From NCBI GenBank assembly GCA_020050835.1, contig JAGVKB010000152.1, positions 1 through 45,747 on the forward strand: a DNA stretch of 45,747 bases, in the 5' to 3' direction. Below are positions 41,354 through 45,747 of this stretch, piece after piece. Under the pieces are notes generated by a model, which was not told where the DNA came from, searched no databases, and saw only the letters and a program-made list of their open reading frames with translations. The position numbers were made by a program, and so were the translations under genes. The stretch comes from Candidatus Obscuribacterales bacterium. Lineage in GTDB: Bacteria > Cyanobacteriota > Vampirovibrionia > Obscuribacterales > Obscuribacteraceae. The stretch's first letter is position 1. Each line of letters begins with the position of its first letter.

Positions 41354-44152
41354 ATGTCTCTCAAGATCGAGCCAGCGCTCTTACTTTCTTTGTGCATTTA
41401 CGTGACTCTGCAGTCACCGGCATGCTATGCGCAGGAAATTCTCTGGAAGACCTTCTTCGAATCGGGCGAGGCGGCCCTCAAGCGGGCAGACTTCGTCGAA
41501 GCTGAGAAACAATTTGAGTCGGCAGTCAAGGATGCTGAATTCATGCCGAAGAAAGATCCTCGTCTACTGCGCAGTTTGAGAAAGCTGGCGGAAGTCTATG
41601 ATGAGCAGGGAAAGTACTCGCAGGCCGAGCCACTCTTGCTCAGAGTTGTTGATTGGGATGCCAAGCTGCCTGGCAAGGAGCAATGCAGTCTGGCCACTGA
41701 CCTAAACAGTTTGGCTATGGTCTACACGCATGAGGGGAAGTATGGCGAAGCAGAGCCGCTTTATAAGCGGGCTTTGTCAATATGGGAAAAGGCGCTGGGC
41801 TCGGAGAATCCTAATGTTGCCTCCGTTTTCAGCAACCTTGCGATGCTTCATATGAATCAGGGTGATTACAAGGAAGCGGAGCGATTGCTGAAAAGCTCAC
41901 TTACGGTCTACGAAAAGGCCAAAGGCGATTCGGACCCGCTGGTGGCGCGTGGATTGGATAACTTGGCGAAGCTCTACTTTCTGGAAGGAAAGTATTCTGA
42001 AGCTGAGGCTCTCTACAAAAGAGCTTTGACAATCAAGGTGAAATCGCTCGGACCGGTCAATGTCGAGGTCGCTGCTACATTGACGAAGCTCGGACAACTC
42101 TATGAGCAGCAAGGGCGGAGCGCGGAGTCCGAGCCGCTGCTTAAGCGAGCGCTGGCTATTACTGAGCAGGTTGCCGGACCCAATAGCCCGCAGCTTGCCG
42201 AGCAGTTAGTAATCATGGCGGACCTGCTGGAAGCTGAAGGAAAAGGGGCGCAGGCGAAGGACCATTATCTGCGCGCTCTTCGCATCAGAGAAAAGGCATT
42301 GCCTGAAAATCATCCGAAACTTGCTGAGAGCTTGAGCCGCCTGGCTGATTCTTACTTCGATGATTTCGATTACTCCAGGGCTGAAGAGCTTTACAAGCGA
42401 GCCTTGAAGACTGGATTAGAAGGAGGTGGACGTGCCGATCTAAGTATGGCGAAAGATCTTAATGCGCTCGCGCTGCTTTACATTCATCAAGGGCAATATG
42501 AGCAGGCAAAGCCGCTTTACGAGAAGGCATTGGCGACGGTGCGCGAGAAGCTCGGACCTGATCATCCCGATGTCGCCGCTTGCCTAAACAACCTTGCATT
42601 CTTGTTTCAAAATCAAGCCAAGTTTGAGGAAGCAGAGCCACTCCTGAAGGAAGGGCTTGCGATTCGGCAAAAGGCGCTTGGTGCAGAACATCCTAGCGTC
42701 GCGCAAAATCTTGCCAATCTCGCCTCTCTTTACAGGTCTGAGGGACGCCTGGCTGATGCCGAGACTGAACTGAAGCGTTCTCTTGCTATCGCAGAAAAGG
42801 CTCTTGGTGCTGACCATAAAGATGTTGCGCAGATTCAAGGAGATCTTGCCGCAGTCTTGTGCGACCAGAAGAAGTACTTCGACGCCGAGATTCTATATCG
42901 CAAACTACTCGAGCGAGACGAAAAGGTGCTTGGGTATGAGAATCCCGCAGTTGCAGGTGACCTGGAGAACCTGGTAGCAGTCTTGGCAGCGCAAGGAAAG
43001 CAGGCTGAAGCTGAACCTTATCGCAAGCGGTCTGTCGCCATCAAAACGAGATTACCCGGCGGTAGATCCGTTCGAGCTGATTATGTCACGGAAGCTCAAA
43101 CAATCATCTCTGATGCAAAACACCGGCGGCCAGTCAAAGATAAGTGGGCTCTAGTAGTGGGAATCAGCAACTACAAGGATCCGGCGATTAACCTTAAGTA
43201 TGCAGCGAAGGATGCAACCGACTTCCGAAATTTTCTAGTGTCGGAAGCGCATTTTAAGCCCGATCACGTCAAGCTGCTCACAGATGGCAATGCTACTCGC
43301 GCCAATATCGTTGCTAGCCTCGGCGAAGGATGGCTGGGTCGCGTGGCGCATCAAGGTGATTTGATTGTCGTTTACGTCTCGACGCACGGAAGCGCATCTA
43401 AGCGCGAAGCCGGGGATACGAATTTCATCGTGCCGTACGAAGCCAATCTGGACAACCTGGTATTGACCGGTATTCCGATGCAGTGGTTAACGGTCGGATT
43501 GAAAGAGATGTTGCATTGCGACAGGCTGCTGGTGATTCTCGATGTCTGCCACAGTGGTGCCGCAGCCGGTGGCGGCGAGACGACGATGACTGAAAGCAAA
43601 ATAGAAACTTCGGTTGCAACATTGTCCGGGCAGAAGGGGTTGCAACGGATGCAAGGTGTCGATGCGGGTAAACTGCAGGCAGCATCGCAAGCGGAACCGG
43701 ATGATGAGGCGGCTAAGGGGCTGGAGAGGGCTTCCGGTGCCGATGCAGGCAAAAGCTCTGCCGGTTATGGCGAGATGGTTCTGGCATCGAGCGCTTCTGA
43801 TCAGGTTTCTTGGGAGTCAAAAGGTTATCCCAACAGTGTGTTCACCCGGCGGTTGATAGAGGGGTTGCGTTTGAACGGAGACCGGACGAGCTTGACCGAC
43901 GCTTACTTCTTCATGCGCGATCAAGTGGAAGAGGAAGTGCTTCGCGATCGGGCTCAGGTTCAAACCCCGGTTTTGATGAAACAACAGTGGAAAGGTGAAG
44001 ATGTAGTGCTGGGCCTTGTGCCTGACAGTGCTGCTGCCGACGATCAGTCCGCCCCTGCCGGCAAAGGCACTACAAGTGGTGCGCAGCCTCCAGCTGGTGC
44101 GGCCGGGAGCAAGATTGTTGCGCCGAAAGGCAAGCTGGAATTAAGTAAGTGA
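41354..44152 (+). CDS. secreted TPR protein with caspase-fold (C14-like) domain
   Basis: 932 aa from the ATG at 41354, chosen because it starts a signal peptide (MSLKIEPALLLSLCIYVTL.. ending CYA|Q) and has AAGGG just upstream; a GTG frame opens at 41321. About twelve kinesin-light-chain-type 42-residue TPR units fill residues 30-560 (for example AEPLYKRALSIWEKALG). The caspase-fold domain starts near residue 596 (KWALVVGISNYKD). The catalytic pair is present: His678 in YVSTHGS and Cys732 in LDVCHSG. A Gly/Ser/Ala-rich insert follows, then MVLASSASDQVSWES and FTRRLIEGL, the p10-like part. Likely an exported, TPR-docked metacaspase/orthocaspase-like protease. The gene at 44174 follows 21 bp downstream. 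Confidence 0.88.
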   Translation: MSLKIEPALLLSLCIYVTLQSPACYAQEILWKTFFESGEAALKRADFVEAEKQFESAVKDAEFMPKKDPRLLRSLRKLAEVYDEQGKYSQAEPLLLRVVDWDAKLPGKEQCSLATDLNSLAMVYTHEGKYGEAEPLYKRALSIWEKALGSENPNVASVFSNLAMLHMNQGDYKEAERLLKSSLTVYEKAKGDSDPLVARGLDNLAKLYFLEGKYSEAEALYKRALTIKVKSLGPVNVEVAATLTKLGQLYEQQGRSAESEPLLKRALAITEQVAGPNSPQLAEQLVIMADLLEAEGKGAQAKDHYLRALRIREKALPENHPKLAESLSRLADSYFDDFDYSRAEELYKRALKTGLEGGGRADLSMAKDLNALALLYIHQGQYEQAKPLYEKALATVREKLGPDHPDVAACLNNLAFLFQNQAKFEEAEPLLKEGLAIRQKALGAEHPSVAQNLANLASLYRSEGRLADAETELKRSLAIAEKALGADHKDVAQIQGDLAAVLCDQKKYFDAEILYRKLLERDEKVLGYENPAVAGDLENLVAVLAAQGKQAEAEPYRKRSVAIKTRLPGGRSVRADYVTEAQTIISDAKHRRPVKDKWALVVGISNYKDPAINLKYAAKDATDFRNFLVSEAHFKPDHVKLLTDGNATRANIVASLGEGWLGRVAHQGDLIVVYVSTHGSASKREAGDTNFIVPYEANLDNLVLTGIPMQWLTVGLKEMLHCDRLLVILDVCHSGAAAGGGETTMTESKIETSVATLSGQKGLQRMQGVDAGKLQAASQAEPDDEAAKGLERASGADAGKSSAGYGEMVLASSASDQVSWESKGYPNSVFTRRLIEGLRLNGDRTSLTDAYFFMRDQVEEEVLRDRAQVQTPVLMKQQWKGEDVVLGLVPDSAAADDQSAPAGKGTTSGAQPPAGAAGSKIVAPKGKLELSK

Positions 44153-44173
44153 TACGAAGGAGAGTCCAGAATC

Positions 44174-45229
44174 ATGTCATACAAACATTGCGAAGAGCAG
44201 GAAGCTATGTCTGTTTCAGTTAGGCGTCTTTCGCGCCGAATCAGTTGCGCGTTTCTTTCGGCGGTTTTAGTGATTGCGTCGGCAGCGGCTGTTTCTCCCG
44301 CGTCTGCCTGGTGGATCTTTCATAAGAAGAAATCAGCAGATGGTGAAGCGGCCAAGCTGGTTCGCAAGAAGCGAGAGCTGGCGGCGACAGCGGTTGGACT
44401 CATTGCCGGAAATCCGCCGGCGCTTTTTTGGAAACCTTCCGGTCAACCGAAAGCAGCCCTGCTCTGCTTGCACGAATTAGGACTCTACAACGGAGTCTTT
44501 GACGATCTGGGCAAGCGCATGTCGTCCCAGGGTGTCGCTGTCTACGCGATTGATTTGCGTGGCTTTGGTGCCTGGAGAGATGTGAAGGGTGCAGAAGGCC
44601 GGATGGATCTGGACAAAACTCTTGCTGACGTAAAGGGTTCAGTTGAGGTCATTCACAAACTGAATCCGGACGTGCCTGTTTTTGTCTTAGGTGAAGCGAT
44701 GGGCGGAGCGCTCGCTTTGAAGGCCGCATCGACTTTCCCACAGTTGATTCAAGGAGCGATTTCGGCAGCACCGGGCGGTGAACATTACAAGACGGCAAAG
44801 AACTACATGGCGGTCGCTGGCAAGATAATGGCCGGCGGTCCAAATGGCGATTCCGGAATGGCTGAAGACCTGATGGAGATGGCTACACCTAAAAAAGAGT
44901 TGCGAGAGGCGTTCCAGTCAGACGAGATGGTTCGGTTAGATCTCAAGCCGCGCGAGTTGATGGACTGTCAGTTCTTCATGTACAAGACCAAGAGATTCGC
45001 TCACGATATTAAGAACACTCCGGTTCTAATCGTTCATGGCAAGAATGATGGTGAGTCCAGGGCGGAAGGCTCGACCAGGGTGTATGAGAAGCTGGCGACC
45101 AAGGACAAGAAAATGCTCACAGTCGATGATGGCGATCATTATGTGTTTGAAGACACGAAGGTGAGCGACAAGGCGATGGACAGTACGCTTGCCTGGATCG
45201 ATGAGCACTTGAAGCCGGCGATCAAGTAA
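44174..45229 (+). CDS. secreted alpha/beta hydrolase-fold protein, nucleophile substituted
   Basis: 351 aa. AAGGAG at 44157-44162 precedes the ATG by 11 nt; a second ATG at 44207 (AGGA upstream) is an equally good start. A signal peptide ends near SPASAWW. The fold is of the monoglyceride-lipase/lysophospholipase type: ALLCLHELGLYNGVF, VYAIDLRGFGAW. The nucleophile elbow reads VLGEAMGGAL, so residue 175 is Ala (GCG) where active enzymes have Ser (GESMGG). Asp292 (HGKNDGES) and His322 (DGDHYVF) are in place. Probably not an ordinary serine hydrolase. It follows the caspase-fold gene by 21 bp and should share its transcript. Confidence 0.8.
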   Translation: MSYKHCEEQEAMSVSVRRLSRRISCAFLSAVLVIASAAAVSPASAWWIFHKKKSADGEAAKLVRKKRELAATAVGLIAGNPPALFWKPSGQPKAALLCLHELGLYNGVFDDLGKRMSSQGVAVYAIDLRGFGAWRDVKGAEGRMDLDKTLADVKGSVEVIHKLNPDVPVFVLGEAMGGALALKAASTFPQLIQGAISAAPGGEHYKTAKNYMAVAGKIMAGGPNGDSGMAEDLMEMATPKKELREAFQSDEMVRLDLKPRELMDCQFFMYKTKRFAHDIKNTPVLIVHGKNDGESRAEGSTRVYEKLATKDKKMLTVDDGDHYVFEDTKVSDKAMDSTLAWIDEHLKPAIK

Positions 45230-45293
45230 CCAGGTCGAGAGATTTTACCGTTGACTGCTGCTTCCGTGATTAGTTGATTGCGTGCTTGCGATG

Positions 45294-45312
45294 GAGCGGA
45301 CGGCAACCGCTC
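45294..45312. terminator. hairpin between convergent genes
   Basis: GAGCGG, a 7-nt loop and CCGCTC (45294-45312), with an alternative pairing GGAGCG/CGCTCC that extends to the right. It lies between the plus-strand hydrolase gene and the minus-strand TPR gene, a good place for a shared terminator. No strong T-run, so this is tentative. Confidence 0.4.
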
Positions 45313-45323
45313 GCTCCTATTAC

Positions 45324-45747
45324 TTAGCGAATGGCAGCAGCTCTTATCTCTAGCTTGTCAGATTCTTCCGTGCGATTCATTTTGCGCAAGAGGGCCGCAT
45401 AGTCTCTCAAGCAGGCTGCCACGGACGGATCTTGCGCTCCGTGAGCGCTTTCAACGCTGGCCAGCGCCTGCTTGTAATAGCTCTCCGCATCAGCTAACTT
45501 TCCTTCCTGGCTATAGAGGAAAGCCAGACGATTAAGCAGGTCGGCGGTTTCGGCGTCATTGTTGCGAAACTGTTTCTTTGCCAATTCGAGCGCTTCTTTA
45601 TATGTGATCTCCGCTTGAGCGAGATTGCCCATCTGTTCAAAGACAGAGCCCAGAAGCGTTCTCGTTTTAATGACAAGCAGATTGCTGCTGCCATAGAACC
45701 CGTCGTAAATGGCCAGCGCGCGTTTGATGAGCGGCTCGGCTTCAGAG
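45324..45747 (-). CDS. TPR-repeat protein, 3' part only
   Basis: The frame runs through the right end of the window, so the gene start lies outside; the ATG at 45632 is internal, since upstream codons continue the TPR pattern (AEPLIKRALAIYD). Visible residues form at least three TPR units (LAQAEITYKEALELAKK, LADAESYYKQALASVES) of the kinesin-light-chain type, like those of the caspase-fold protein at 41354. The gene ends in KLEIRAAAIR. It converges on the hydrolase gene. Cellular location and role unknown. Confidence 0.75.
   Translation of the reverse strand, partial: SEAEPLIKRALAIYDGFYGSSNLLVIKTRTLLGSVFEQMGNLAQAEITYKEALELAKKQFRNNDAETADLLNRLAFLYSQEGKLADAESYYKQALASVESAHGAQDPSVAACLRDYAALLRKMNRTEESDKLEIRAAAIR

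Noticed and set aside
45324-45632. complete small TPR gene starting at the ATG at 45632
   Set aside because: Upstream codons to the end of the window continue the TPR pattern without a stop, so the ATG is internal and the gene is cut by the window edge.
1-45747. tRNA, rRNA or riboswitch genes
   Set aside because: No cloverleaf-type, rRNA-like or known riboswitch-like sequence was noticed on reading both strands; a covariance-model search was not possible here.

Overview
The window looks like a Gram-negative-type, mid-GC bacterial chromosome: it has two complete TolC/RND/adaptor envelope efflux operons, lipoprotein signals and secreted proteins. The mixture of secreted tetratricopeptide proteins, a secreted TPR-caspase-fold protein and a modular glycan cluster would fit an Obscuribacter/Melainabacteria-like lineage, but no rRNA or marker gene is present, so that placement is only inference. 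No tRNA, rRNA, CRISPR array, transposase or integrase was seen.

Layout. (1) 1-1365: a palindrome-rich intergenic stretch, a putative lipoprotein and a secreted glycine-zipper protein. (2) 1362-8602, minus strand: an efflux operon with order TolC - RND pump - lipoprotein adaptor - GNAT-type acyltransferase. (3) 8862-11405, plus strand: a third, orphan TolC-like protein followed by an unknown secreted protein; then 11433-12596, minus, a FrsA-like alpha/beta hydrolase whose nucleophile serine is glycine. (4) 12597-13059: a non-coding stretch with a perfect 13-bp hairpin and a 17-bp inverted repeat. (5) 13060-19018, plus strand: a second efflux operon (TolC - RND - adaptor), paralogous to the first and pointing the opposite way.

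(6) 18985-25130: an AT-richer accessory region. A perfect 33-bp direct repeat made of the 3' end of the second adaptor gene recurs 4355 bp downstream and brackets a Fic-domain gene with its own extended -10 promoter and inverted repeat, two doubtful small ORFs, a zinc-ribbon protein and one copy of a duplicated membrane gene. The other copy of that gene lies outside the repeat. If the two 33-bp copies are collapsed, the adaptor gene reads on for 41 codons and stops 11 nt before the ribosome-binding-site-preceded start of the 23508 gene, which suggests the interval was inserted into an operon.

(7) 25153-39453, minus strand: eleven tightly packed genes of a surface-glycan or glycoprotein cluster (YfhO-like membrane protein, PIG-L/GT2 fusion, GNAT, GT2, GT4, Rossmann/coiled-coil protein, GT2, GT-B-like protein, radical SAM/SPASM protein, a protein with five 38-residue repeats, and a WbsX/GH99-like protein). 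One GT2 gene (39830-41107) follows on the plus strand. (8) 41354-45747: a secreted TPR-caspase-fold protein, a secreted alpha/beta hydrolase-fold protein that also lacks its nucleophile serine, and the 3' end of a TPR gene running out of the window.

The strongest leads for new biology are the repeat-bracketed Fic region, the two hydrolase-fold proteins with a substituted nucleophile (one probably co-transcribed with a caspase-fold protein), and the glycan cluster with its unusual fusions and embedded radical SAM enzyme.
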